Source: Paraburkholderia kirstenboschensis (GTDB lineage: Bacteria > Pseudomonadota > Gammaproteobacteria > Burkholderiales > Burkholderiaceae). Taken from it: a stretch of 64,000 bases of DNA. The stretch lies in NCBI RefSeq assembly GCF_904848585.1, contig NZ_CAJHCR010000023.1, positions 41,707-105,706 on the forward strand. The letters are read 5' to 3'. Positions 27,436 to 35,991 of the stretch are shown piece by piece. How positions within the stretch are numbered: the stretch's first letter is position 1; every line of letters begins with the position of its first letter. Made by a program: the position numbers and the translations under genes. The notes beneath the pieces are model-generated. The model did no database searches and was not told where the DNA came from. It worked only from the letters and a program-made list of their open reading frames with translations.

Positions 27436-29064
27436 ATGACTTCTGATTACACGACCCAGGACGCAACGAACGCGCGGTTTGTCGTCGGCGTGGATGTCGG
27501 CACCGGCAGCGCGCGCGCGGGCGTCTTCGACCTCAAAGGCCACATGCTGGCGACGGCGAAGCACGACATCACGCTATATCGCGGGAGCGGGTCCATCGTC
27601 GAACAATCCAGCACCGAAATCTGGGGCGCCGTCTGTCACGCGGTCAAGGATGCGATTGCGCAGGCAGATGTATCGCCGGAACGCATCGTCGGGATCGGGT
27701 TCGATGCCACCTGCTCGCTGGTCGTGCTGGGCCAGGGCGCCAAGCCGCTGCCGGTGGGGCCGTCGGAGGAGGCAGAGCGCGACATCATCGTCTGGATGGA
27801 TCACCGCGCCGTGGAGCAGGCGGAACGCATCAACGCCGCGGGGCACGATGTCCTGAAGTATGTGGGCGGCAAGATATCTCCGGAGATGGAAACGCCGAAG
27901 CTGCTGTGGCTTCTCGAGAATCGTCCCGCCGTATTCGACGATGCATGGCAGTTCTTCGATCTCACCGACTTTCTGACGTGGCGTTCGACGGGCGACCTGT
28001 CGCGATCCACGTGCACGGTCACATGCAAGTGGACCTATCTTGCCCATGAGCGTCGTTGGGACGGCAGCTATTTTCGCAGCGTCGGACTGGGCTTGCTGGT
28101 GGACGAAAATTTTTCTCGCATCGGGCAGAAGGTGGTGGAACCCGGCACGCCGTTGGGAGCCGGCCTGACAGAAGAGGCAGCAGCGCAACTCGGCTTGCGC
28201 GCGGGGACGCCTGTTGCCGCTGGCGTGATCGATGCGCACGCGGGTGGCATAGGCACGGTGGGCGCCGAAGGCGAGCCGGAAGCCTGTCTCGCCTATGTGT
28301 TCGGAACGTCGTCCTGCACAATGACTACGACCCGCGAACCGGTGTTCGTGCCTGGCGTCTGGGGACCGTACTTCTCGGCGATGGTCCCGAACGCCTGGCT
28401 CAACGAGGGCGGCCAGTCCGTTGCGGGCGCGGCCATCGAAAGGCTGCTCACGCTGCATCCGGCAACCGCCGAGGCGCGAAGCCGTTCGGAGGAAGTAGGA
28501 CAGTCACTGCCCGCGATGCTCGCCAATCTCGCGACGCAGGCGTCGGACACATTGTCCGACGTCGTGAAACTGGCGCAAGGCGTGCATGTAGTTCCCGAAT
28601 TCCTGGGCAACCGTGCGCCGTTCGCCGATCCGCATGCGAGAGCTGTGATCGCGGGCCTCGGCATGGAAGCCGACCTCGACAGTCTGGTATCGCTATATAT
28701 CGCGGGTATCTGCAGTATCGGATATGGCTTGCGCCAGATAGTCGAGACTCAGGCGTCGGCGGGCGCACCGATTGAACGGGTGATGATCAGCGGAGGAGCG
28801 GGGCGACATGATCTCGTCCGTCAGCTGCTCGCCGATGCGGTGGGTAAGCCGGTGCTGGCCGCGCGGGCGGAGGAGCCCGTTCTGCTCGGCGCTGCGATTC
28901 TTGGCGCCGTGGCAGGCGGCCAATTCAACGATGTGCAGAGTGCGATGGGCGTTATGTCTCAGGTCAGCAAAGTCTATGAACCGCATCGCGATGTACGCGC
29001 GTTGCATAACGCGCGGTTCAGTGCGTTCACGCGCTTGCAGGCGGTCGCCAGGGATATTCGGTAG
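27436..29064 (+). CDS. FGGY-family pentulose kinase, probably D-ribulokinase
   Basis: A protein of 542 aa. The N-terminal ASKHA motif is VVGVDVGTGSARAGVFD. GIGFDATCSLVVL and DIIVWMDHRA bind the sugar. The catalytic Asp266 is in GVIDAHAGGIG. The C-terminal ATPase half contains FGTSSCTM, WLNEGGQS and MISGGAGRHDLVRQ. Length and motifs fit the ribulokinase-like branch. It phosphorylates the ketopentose made by the dehydrogenase, giving ribulose 5-phosphate for the pentose phosphate pathway. It is the last gene of the operon; the IS1111 element lies just downstream. Confidence 0.87.
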   Translation: MTSDYTTQDATNARFVVGVDVGTGSARAGVFDLKGHMLATAKHDITLYRGSGSIVEQSSTEIWGAVCHAVKDAIAQADVSPERIVGIGFDATCSLVVLGQGAKPLPVGPSEEAERDIIVWMDHRAVEQAERINAAGHDVLKYVGGKISPEMETPKLLWLLENRPAVFDDAWQFFDLTDFLTWRSTGDLSRSTCTVTCKWTYLAHERRWDGSYFRSVGLGLLVDENFSRIGQKVVEPGTPLGAGLTEEAAAQLGLRAGTPVAAGVIDAHAGGIGTVGAEGEPEACLAYVFGTSSCTMTTTREPVFVPGVWGPYFSAMVPNAWLNEGGQSVAGAAIERLLTLHPATAEARSRSEEVGQSLPAMLANLATQASDTLSDVVKLAQGVHVVPEFLGNRAPFADPHARAVIAGLGMEADLDSLVSLYIAGICSIGYGLRQIVETQASAGAPIERVMISGGAGRHDLVRQLLADAVGKPVLAARAEEPVLLGAAILGAVAGGQFNDVQSAMGVMSQVSKVYEPHRDVRALHNARFSAFTRLQAVARDIR

Positions 29065-29194
29065 CCGGCACCGCGGAACACCAGATGACGCGTGTTTGCG
29101 TGGCTTGCAACCGCCTCACTCGATAGGCGATAGAACGACGCCGCAGGCGATGCCTCTGGTCGAGAGGCCGCTAATCCGGTGATACTGTTGAAAA

Positions 29195-29452
29195 CCTATG
29201 GCCACCCCCATTTTTGCAACCCCGATCTTTGATGCAGTGGTTGGCTTGCCTAAATCTATCCGGCGTCTTTGAGGGAAAAGTGTTCCCGCGCCACGATGAG
29301 AGCCGCGCCTGACGATCCTGAAAAAGTCGTCGACTTCGAGAGTCAATTGAACAGGCAGGTTGTTCGTCGGGCCGTTATGCCGTTCACGTCATCAAATTTC
29401 AACAGTCGCAAAACCAGATGGGTGTCCGTGATGCAAAATGGAGACCAGAGTG
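29195..29452 (-). ncRNA. Candidate guide (bridge/seek) RNA region of the IS1111 element
   Basis: The 258 bp downstream of the transposase contain no gene. IS1111-group elements encode their guide RNA in this end (established for the family as I recall it). Read on the minus strand, CGACTTTTTCA (rc of 29324-29334) is identical to 11 nt of the target CAGCGACTTTTTCAACAG spanning the insertion point, and it sits in a small stem (AAGTCGTCGACTT). This is what a target-binding loop should look like. The RNA ends and promoter are not defined by the sequence alone. Confidence 0.5.
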
Positions 29453-30547
29453 TCAAACGGGTGTCACAGCCCCTCTCGCGTCGAATGTAGTGTTGCGGGT
29501 CGCCAGCGCCCAGGCGGTCCGCGCAAACTTGTTCGCCAGTGCGCAGGCGACCACATTTGAATGCCGTCGTCCCCGCAGTGTACGAACCCAATCGGCGAGC
29601 GGCCCGCTTTGGCGATCGAGTCGCTGCATGTAGACGCGGGCACACTGGACCAACAATCGCCGGATATTCTTGTCTCCCCGTTTGCTGATTCCGAGCAGAT
29701 TTGCCTTGCCGCCAGTACTGTACTGGCGCGGTACCAAGCCAATCGACGCGGCAAAGTCCCGACTGCTCCCGTACTGCTTGCCGTCACCCATTTCAGCGGC
29801 CAGTACGCTCGCGGTGATCGGACCGACACCGGGAATCGACAGGAGACGCTGGCCGAGGTCGTCGTCGTCGAGCTGGCGGACCAACTCCCGTTCGATCGCG
29901 TTGATCTGTTCGCTGAGGTACTTGAAGTGCGCATGCAGGTGCTCGAGGATCACGACCAGACGCGGTGGCAGCGTGTGTTCGGCCAGCACTGTGGAAAGGT
30001 GCGTGATGACGGCGCGGCCAACCGGGAGGCTGACACCGAACTCAAGCAGGAAGTCATGCATCTGATTGCTGGTCTTCACCCGATCGCGCACGAGTGGCTC
30101 ACGTACCCGGTGCAAGGCTGACAGAGTTTGCTGGGATTCTGTCTTGGGCGTCACGAATCGCATGGACGGGCGCGAAGCGGCTTCGCAGATTGCCTCGGCG
30201 TCCACGAAATCATTCTTGTTGCTCTTGACGAACGGACGCACGAACTGAGGCGAGATCAGTTTGATGTGGTGTCCAAGCGTCGCAAGCTTGCGGGCCATGT
30301 AGTGCGCGCCGGCACAGGCTTCCATGACCGCGGTGCACGGTTGCAACGTGGCAAAGAATTCGATCAGTTGCTTTCGGCCCACCTTCCTGCGGAATACGGC
30401 TTTACCGTGCCGATCCTGTCCGTGAAGGTGAAAGGAGTGCTTGCCCAGATCAATCCCAACCAGCGTGACTTTTGCATGATGGCGTCGCCGCGTGAGGAAA
30501 TACTCCGCAAGCGTAACCCGCTCGTGAGGCGGGGGTGGCCATCTCAT
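29453..30547 (-). CDS. IS110/IS1111 transposase (DEDD recombinase)
   Basis: A protein of 364 aa if started in the terminal repeat; the conserved core begins at V27 (VTLVGIDLGKHSFHLHGQD), so the true start is uncertain. The N-terminal RuvC-like domain carries Asp33 in GIDLGK, Glu in VMEACAGAH, and the Asp pair in KNDFVDAEAI. The C-terminal transposase-20 domain has LLSIPGVGPITASVLAAEMG and AASIGLVPRQYSTGGK, with the serine used in recombination. It works with a guide RNA from the element's non-coding end. It appears complete. Confidence 0.88.
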   Translation of the reverse strand: MRWPPPPHERVTLAEYFLTRRRHHAKVTLVGIDLGKHSFHLHGQDRHGKAVFRRKVGRKQLIEFFATLQPCTAVMEACAGAHYMARKLATLGHHIKLISPQFVRPFVKSNKNDFVDAEAICEAASRPSMRFVTPKTESQQTLSALHRVREPLVRDRVKTSNQMHDFLLEFGVSLPVGRAVITHLSTVLAEHTLPPRLVVILEHLHAHFKYLSEQINAIERELVRQLDDDDLGQRLLSIPGVGPITASVLAAEMGDGKQYGSSRDFAASIGLVPRQYSTGGKANLLGISKRGDKNIRRLLVQCARVYMQRLDRQSGPLADWVRTLRGRRHSNVVACALANKFARTAWALATRNTTFDARGAVTPV

Positions 30548-30580
30548 TAAGTCGCTGGTCGTCTATTTCATGAGGTTAGA

Positions 30581-30653
30581 GGGTAGCCGCGCCCCCTTTC
30601 GGGAACGGGGCCCCCAAAGAACCGTACATGCGAGTTTTCCCCACATACGGCTC
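30581..30653 (-). ncRNA. Group II intron 3' end (domains V and VI)
   Basis: On the minus strand, 30653-30619 forms a 35-nt domain V: GAGCCGTATG pairs with CATGTACGGTTC, with the AGC catalytic triad near the base and a GAAA-type loop. Domain VI follows (GGGGGC stem, GAAA loop, CTACCC with the bulged branch-point A). No reverse transcriptase or maturase reading is found in the next kilobase, so this is either an ORF-less or a truncated intron. Confidence 0.7.
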
Positions 30654-31600
30654 GCGTACGGCACCTAAGCATCGCGCCGATGCCGGCTGTGCAAACACAA
30701 CCTTCGCCAGCGTCACATCATCGATTCCTCCCACTGCGGGAGAAGGGCGCTGAACCGTAGGCCAACCGGTCTCTCTCAAGCTTCCCTTTGGTGAATCCCT
30801 GATGTAGGCCAACGACAACCGCACCACGCGCACGTCAGCACCCTTTAAGGTCGGGGCAAATCTTGAACCCCTATATCACCCGTTACAGGCAATCGTTCGC
30901 TTCTTGCGCGTTCTCACTCCCGCTTTCCCGACAGTGTTCCTCACGTCCACCTGCCGCCACTCCGGTGAATCGGAGCGAGGGCGGGAAATCGGGGTTCCCG
31001 CGTTCCCATCCCTACCGATCCGAGCACTTCCGGGTCTATCCGTTTAGCACCTGTCTATTCTCCGATGGCACTGCGACGACGTGCACTCACCTGAAAGAAA
31101 TGCAACCGGCCATTCACCGTTTTGGTCAGAGCCTTTCAGCAGCTTTGGCTCTTCGAGGATAACGAGGTTTCAGTCAACAGTTCACGTACGTTGTGCATGT
31201 GGAATTTGGCTGGCCCCCACACCGCGCGGCTGCTGGCAGTATCGGTCCCTTCGCGGTCGCCCGGGTGAACCGCCTCGAGGGAGGGTACGTGGTCCCCGGA
31301 GCTTCGAACCCGACCGGTACCAGTCGCGCACGTCCGGGTAGGCAACTGCTGGTCGTACAGCAGCTCACAGCTTCGATCTCCGATGTTCAGTTATTGAACG
31401 TGACAAGGCAGAGAAGAGCTTTGCCATCCACTACATTGCCGATTTGCGTCCGGCGGACGGCGACACGCGTCGCACTTCAGGGGTCCTCTTACCCTTGGCC
31501 GGCGTGTGCGAGCGGCTTGTAGGCCGATCTGAAATGTCAATTTTCGCGCAGGATAACTGATAAAACCTACTCGGCGACTTTTTCAGCAGTATCCTACGCT
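30654..31600 (-). other. Remainder of an element scar, possibly group II intron RNA sequence
   Basis: No gene recognised. The stretch lies between the intron 3' end and the inverted motif at 31573-31595. It may hold upstream domains of the group II intron, but I could not place domain I or a 5' boundary. Confidence 0.35.
31573..31595 (-). repeat. Variant copy of the IS1111 target motif
   Basis: Minus-strand reading GGATACTGCTGAAAAAGTCG differs by one base from the motif at 57148-57171 and faces the one split by the IS1111 element at 29181/30550. The inverted pair suggests terminal repeats of an older element of about 1 kb that carried the group II intron. Confidence 0.55.
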
Positions 31601-31769
31601 ATGCTGTCATTCCATGTTCTACCTGCTCGCGTTCGCTCTAACCCGATCGTCTCGCGATTGCCAAAATTCGGTGGTTGCTTCGACCGAGTGGCTACCGAAC
31701 ACACGGCCGGCATCGGCGCGCACTCAGAGGGTTTGTAACGTTCGTCACCGTATTCTAGGAAGGTTGGAA

Positions 31770-32669
31770 TTGAATTTCAGGTCCTTGCAGTGCTTCGTCA
31801 TTCTTGCCGACGAACTGAATTTCAGCCGCGCGGCCGAACGCCTGCATATCGCGCAGCCGGCGCTTAGCCAGCAGATTCGGCTGCTTGAAGAGCGGCTCGG
31901 CACGCAGCTCGTCGATCGCGCGCGGCGGCCGCTGCGGCTCACCGAGGCGGGCCACTATCTCTGCACGGAGGCGCGGCAGATTCTCGGTTCGTGGGAACAG
32001 GCGAGTCTCGGCGCGCAGGAAATCGGCATCGGTCGGCGCGGGTGGCTTTCCATCGGCTTCACGCGATCGGCGATGTATAGCATCCTGCCGCCCGCGCTCA
32101 AGGCGTTCCATCACGCGTTCCCCGAAGTTGAACTGAAGCTTTTCGAGATGCTCACTGACGAGCAGACCGACGCGCTGCGCGACATGCGCATTCATGTCGG
32201 CATCGGGCGCCAGCCGCTCGACATTCCCGGCTGCACTTCTTATCCGCTACTGCGCGAACATATCGTCGCGGTGCTTTCGCCGGATCATCCGCTGGCGGGC
32301 AAGAAGAAGGTGCGCATCGCGGAACTCGAAGACACCCCCGTCATCCTCTATCCGAAGCATCAAAACGCGCAGTTCAAGCGCACCGTGCAGTCGCTGTATC
32401 GCGACGCGGGCCTGACGCCGTTCGTCGCGCATCAGGCTTACGAAATCCAGACCGCGATCGCGCTCGTCGCGGCGGGGCTCGGCGTGACCTTCGTCGGCGA
32501 ATCGGTCGCGCGGCACGGACGCACCGACGTCGTGTTCCGCCCGCTCGCCGGCCCCGGCGCATCCCAATGGTCGACGCTTGCCGCCACTTTCCGCACCGAC
32601 GACGACTCCGCGCATCTGCGCGCCTTTCTCGGCTGCCTTCCGGCGCCGCTCTCCGCCGCCTCATTATAA
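31770..32669 (+). CDS. LysR-type transcriptional regulator
   Basis: A protein of 299 aa. The TTG start at 31770 is chosen because AGGAAGG lies 6 nt upstream and the reading MNFRSLQCFVILADELNFSR is the usual LysR beginning. The winged helix-turn-helix spans residues 1-60 (AERLHIAQPALSQQIRLLEE). The effector-binding domain follows (residues about 90-295, with GFTRSAMYSILPPAL and AAGLGVTFVGES). It lies about 200 bp upstream of, and on the same strand as, the MFS-ligJ-ligK cluster, so it probably activates that cluster in response to an aromatic acid or pathway intermediate. Confidence 0.87.
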   Translation: MNFRSLQCFVILADELNFSRAAERLHIAQPALSQQIRLLEERLGTQLVDRARRPLRLTEAGHYLCTEARQILGSWEQASLGAQEIGIGRRGWLSIGFTRSAMYSILPPALKAFHHAFPEVELKLFEMLTDEQTDALRDMRIHVGIGRQPLDIPGCTSYPLLREHIVAVLSPDHPLAGKKKVRIAELEDTPVILYPKHQNAQFKRTVQSLYRDAGLTPFVAHQAYEIQTAIALVAAGLGVTFVGESVARHGRTDVVFRPLAGPGASQWSTLAATFRTDDDSAHLRAFLGCLPAPLSAASL

Positions 32670-32866
32670 GCAAAGCCTTATAGAAGCATAAGGAACGCGT
32701 CTTGGACGCGAGCCGCCGCGCTTTTTATCATCGGTTTTCCTGCTTCGATCGGGCGCCTTCCGTGCGTGTCTGTGTCAGCACGCAGACGGCGTACGCCATC
32801 TGTCAAGCAGGACTCAAGCGGGGCCGCAGAGCCCTCGCGATCCGACGAAAAGTACGTGGAGACGGC

Positions 32867-34189
32867 ATGACCCCATTCAACGAAGCGGCAACCATGCGAA
32901 AGGTGTACGGGCGGCTCATGCCCGTGCTCTTCGCGATGATGTTCTTCAACTACCTCGACCGCATCAACATCGGCTTCGCGGCCCTGGACATGAACAAGGC
33001 TTTGGGCTTCTCGCCCGCCGTGTTCGGTTTCGCGGGCAGCATCTTCTTCGTGGGCTACATGGTCCTCGAAGTGCCGAGCAATCTGTTGCTGCATCGCGTG
33101 GGCGCGCGCCGTTGGATCGCGCGGATTCTGCTCACGTGGGGCGCGGTCGCGGCCGCCACCGCCTTCATCTTCAACGACAAGAGCTTCTACGTGCTGCGCT
33201 TCATGCTCGGCGTGATGGAAGCGGGCTTTCTGCCGGGCGTCGCCGTGTATCTGACGAAGTGGTTCCCGGAGCGCTACCGGGCGCGCGCGGTGGGCGGCTA
33301 CATCATCGCGGGATCGTTTTCGGCGGTGCTGGGCGGCCCGATCTCGACCGCGCTGATGACCTACGCCAACGGCATCTTCGGCCTGCAGGGATGGCAATGG
33401 ATGTTCATCCTCGAAGGCGTTCCGGCGATGCTGCTCGGCCTGCTCACGCTGCGCATCATGACCGAGCGCCCCGCCGACGCCGACTGGCTCGACGACAACG
33501 AAAAGCAGTGGCTCGAAACGACGCTCGCGGTGGAACGCGAGGCAGTCGGCGGCAACACGCACTTTCCGCTGTTGCGGGTGGCGGGCGACATTCGCGTGTG
33601 GAGTCTCGCGTGCCTGTTCGGCTGCGCGCTGGTCGGCATTTATGGGCTGTTCCTGTGGCTGCCGCAGATCGTCAAGAGTCTCGGTCAGCTGAGCAATATC
33701 GAAGTCGGCTTTCTGTCGGCGGCGCCGCCGCTCCTGGGCGTGCTGGGCACGTTCATCATCAGCCGCAGCTCGGACCGCACCGGCGATCGCAAGAAGCATC
33801 TGGCCTTCGTGTACGGCATGAGCGCCATCGCGATCGCGGGCAGCGCGTATGCGCCGAATCCGGTCATTGCCTACGTGCTGCTCTGCGTGACCGGTCTCTT
33901 CATCTACGCGGGCAATCCGCTGTTCTGGAGTCTGGCTTCTTCGTTCAGAACTGGCGCTGCGGGCGCGGCGACCATTGCGCTCATCAACACGATCGCACAG
34001 TTCGGTGGACTGGTCGGGCCGTGGAGCATCGGCCTCGTGCGCAACGCGACGGGCAACTTCAAGCTCGCGCTGCTGACGATCGCCGCATTCCTCGTCATCG
34101 CGACCGTGATCGCGCTCGTGATGCGCGTCAAACCCGCCGGCGATGACGACGTCTCGCTGCCATCGACGAATCCAGCCACACGCACCTGA
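32867..34189 (+). CDS. MFS transporter, anion:cation symporter (phthalate/tartrate-type) family
   Basis: A protein of 440 aa from MTPFNEAATMRKVYGRLMPV with a GGAGA site. Twelve membrane helices with the ACS-family motifs FFNYLDRINIGFAALDMN, then VPSNLLLHRVGARRWIARI and MEAGFLPGVAVYLTKWFPE. These carriers import aromatic or dicarboxylic acids with protons. Together with the hydratase and aldolase genes that follow, the substrate is probably an aromatic acid or one of its ring-cleavage products. It is the first structural gene of the cluster. Confidence 0.87.
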   Translation: MTPFNEAATMRKVYGRLMPVLFAMMFFNYLDRINIGFAALDMNKALGFSPAVFGFAGSIFFVGYMVLEVPSNLLLHRVGARRWIARILLTWGAVAAATAFIFNDKSFYVLRFMLGVMEAGFLPGVAVYLTKWFPERYRARAVGGYIIAGSFSAVLGGPISTALMTYANGIFGLQGWQWMFILEGVPAMLLGLLTLRIMTERPADADWLDDNEKQWLETTLAVEREAVGGNTHFPLLRVAGDIRVWSLACLFGCALVGIYGLFLWLPQIVKSLGQLSNIEVGFLSAAPPLLGVLGTFIISRSSDRTGDRKKHLAFVYGMSAIAIAGSAYAPNPVIAYVLLCVTGLFIYAGNPLFWSLASSFRTGAAGAATIALINTIAQFGGLVGPWSIGLVRNATGNFKLALLTIAAFLVIATVIALVMRVKPAGDDDVSLPSTNPATRT

Positions 34190-34221
34190 ACCCCGCATAC
34201 AGAACGATACGGAACTCACGC

Positions 34222-35262
34222 ATGATCATCGATTGTCACGGTCATTACACGACCTCGCCGCCGCAGCACGAAGCCTGGCGCGTGCAGCAGATCGCCGCGC
34301 TCAAGGACGGCGTCGCGCCGCCGCCGCGCCCCACCATCTCCGACGATGAAATCCGCCAGAGCATCGAAGACGGCCAGTTGCGCATCCAGCGCGAGCGCGG
34401 CACCGACCTCACGATCTTCTCGCCGCGCGCCGCCGGTATGGGCCATCATCTGGCGACGGCGCAAGCCAATGCAGTATGGTCGGAGGCCTGCAACAACCTC
34501 GTGCATCGCGTGGTCGAGCTGTTTCCGCGCAACTTTGTCGGCGTGTGCCAGTTGCCACAGGCGCCGGGCGTCGCGCCGGAAAACTGCATCGCCGAATTGC
34601 GGCGCTGCGTGGAGCAACTGGGCTTCATCGGCTGCAATCTGAATCCCGATCCGTCGGGCGGCCACTGGACCGGGCTGCCGCTGACCGACCGCTCATGGTA
34701 TCCGCTCTACGAAGCGATGGTCGAGCTTGACGTGCCCGCGATGATCCACGTGTCGTCGTCGTGCAATCGGAACTTCCATGCAACGGGCGCGCATTACATC
34801 AACGGCGATACGTCGGCATTCATGCAGTTGCTGCAAGGCGACCTATTCGCCGATTTCCCGACGCTCAAGTTCATCATTCCGCACGGCGGCGGCGCGGTGC
34901 CGTATCACTGGGGACGCTATCGCGGACTCGCGCAGGACATGAAGCGGCCGCTGCTCTCCGACTACCTGCTGAACAACGTGTTCTTCGATACCTGCGTCTA
35001 TCACCAACCGGGCGCGGAATTGCTGGCAAAGGTGATCCCAGCGAAGAACATCCTGTTCGCGTCGGAGACGATCGGCGCGGTGCAGGGCATCGATCCCGAA
35101 ACGGGCCAATACTACGACGACACGCGCCGCTATATCGACGCCATCGATTGGCTGAGCGACGCGGACCGCGAACTCATTTTCGAAGGCAACGCGCGCGTGG
35201 TCTACGGCCGCCTGTCGGCGCAGCTCGCACGACAACGATCAAAAGAAGGAGTCACGGCATGA
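34222..35262 (+). CDS. ligJ: Amidohydrolase-superfamily 4-oxalomesaconate hydratase-like protein (LigJ type)
   Basis: A protein of 346 aa. The start MIIDCHGHYTTSP and the overall length match LigJ-type hydratases. Metal ligands of the TIM-barrel amidohydrolase fold are visible: His6/His8 (DCHGHY), His176 (MIHVSSSCN) and His221 (IIPHGGGAVPYH). The enzyme adds water to 4-oxalomesaconate to give 4-carboxy-4-hydroxy-2-oxoadipate in the protocatechuate/gallate 4,5-cleavage route. It overlaps the aldolase gene by ATGA. Related decarboxylases share the fold, but the neighbour supports the hydratase call. Confidence 0.8.
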   Translation: MIIDCHGHYTTSPPQHEAWRVQQIAALKDGVAPPPRPTISDDEIRQSIEDGQLRIQRERGTDLTIFSPRAAGMGHHLATAQANAVWSEACNNLVHRVVELFPRNFVGVCQLPQAPGVAPENCIAELRRCVEQLGFIGCNLNPDPSGGHWTGLPLTDRSWYPLYEAMVELDVPAMIHVSSSCNRNFHATGAHYINGDTSAFMQLLQGDLFADFPTLKFIIPHGGGAVPYHWGRYRGLAQDMKRPLLSDYLLNNVFFDTCVYHQPGAELLAKVIPAKNILFASETIGAVQGIDPETGQYYDDTRRYIDAIDWLSDADRELIFEGNARVVYGRLSAQLARQRSKEGVTA

Positions 35263-35927
35263 ATCCGATCGGATGGCGCGAAAACGAATCGGCGACGCAA
35301 GCGAGCCCCGCGACGCTCGCCGCGCTGCGCGAGATCGCGGTCTCGCTGTTGAGCGACAACATGGCCCGCGTGAGCGGCGCGAATGGCTTGCGCCCGTTTC
35401 ATCGGCCGAAGCCGATGGCCGGCACCGCCGTCACGGTGCGCACGCGCGGCGGCGACAATCTCGCGATCCATCGCGCGTTCGACTTCTGCCGTCCGGGCGA
35501 CGTGCTCGTGATCGACGGTGCGGGCGAACTCACGCAGGCGCTGATGGGCGAGATCATGGCGACTTACGCGGAAAGCCTGGGCGTGCAGGGCCTCGTGATC
35601 GACGGCGCGATCCGCGATGTCGGCGCGCTGAGCCAGCGCAATTTTCCGGTGTATGCGCGCGGTGTCACGCATCGCGGGCCGTACAAGAACGGGCCGGGCG
35701 AGATCAACGTGCCGGTGACGGTCGGCGGCATGGTGGTGCATCCGGGCGATATCGTCGTCGGCGATGAGGACGGCGTGCTCGCGATTTCACCCGCCGATGT
35801 CGAAGCGGTCATCGAAGGCGCGCGCAAGACGGCGGCGAAGGAAGCAGCGGCGCTGCAATCGATCGCGGACGGACGCTTCGACCGCGCGTGGGTCGCCGTG
35901 CAGCGCGACCGCATGATGAACGGCTGA
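35259..35927 (+). CDS. ligK: RraA-like 4-carboxy-4-hydroxy-2-oxoadipate (CHA) aldolase (LigK/GalC type)
   Basis: A protein of 222 aa, ATG overlapping the ligJ stop. Class II pyruvate aldolase of the RraA fold: the metal and pyruvate site has GDVLVIDGAGE and, about 20 residues later, VIDGAIRDVG with the Arg119-Asp120 pair. It should split the hydratase product into pyruvate and oxaloacetate. The fold is shared with the RNase E inhibitor RraA, but length and operon context favour the aldolase. No ring-cleavage dioxygenase is in the window. Confidence 0.82.
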   Translation: MNPIGWRENESATQASPATLAALREIAVSLLSDNMARVSGANGLRPFHRPKPMAGTAVTVRTRGGDNLAIHRAFDFCRPGDVLVIDGAGELTQALMGEIMATYAESLGVQGLVIDGAIRDVGALSQRNFPVYARGVTHRGPYKNGPGEINVPVTVGGMVVHPGDIVVGDEDGVLAISPADVEAVIEGARKTAAKEAAALQSIADGRFDRAWVAVQRDRMMNG

Positions 35928-35991
35928 GCGCTTGCCGAACCGTCGCGGACGCGCGCATGATGGCGCGTTCGCTTCTTCGATTTTATCCGAT

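Larger units (their letters stand above)
29195..30549 (-). mobile_element. IS110-family (IS1111-group) insertion sequence, copy 1, intact
   Basis: A 1355-bp element. Subterminal inverted repeats ATGGCCACCCCC lie at 29198-29209 and, complementary, 30531-30542, set 3 bp and 7 bp inside the tips, as I recall for the IS1111 group. The outer ends are fixed by the flanks: GATACTGTTGAAAA (29181-29194) on one side and AGTCGCTG (30550 on) on the other join to give the uninterrupted sequence found at 57148-57171. There is no target duplication. One transposase gene and a long (258 bp) non-coding end downstream of it are present. Confidence 0.85.

Noticed and set aside
27574..28458. 294-codon minus-strand frame opposite the kinase gene
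   Set aside because: Shadow of the FGGY kinase frame; no recognisable domain.
32678..34219. Long open frame (513 codons) on the minus strand opposite the MFS gene
   Set aside because: His/Arg/Glu-rich composition typical of the antisense of a GC-rich gene. The plus strand has a clear MFS protein with a start site and motifs.
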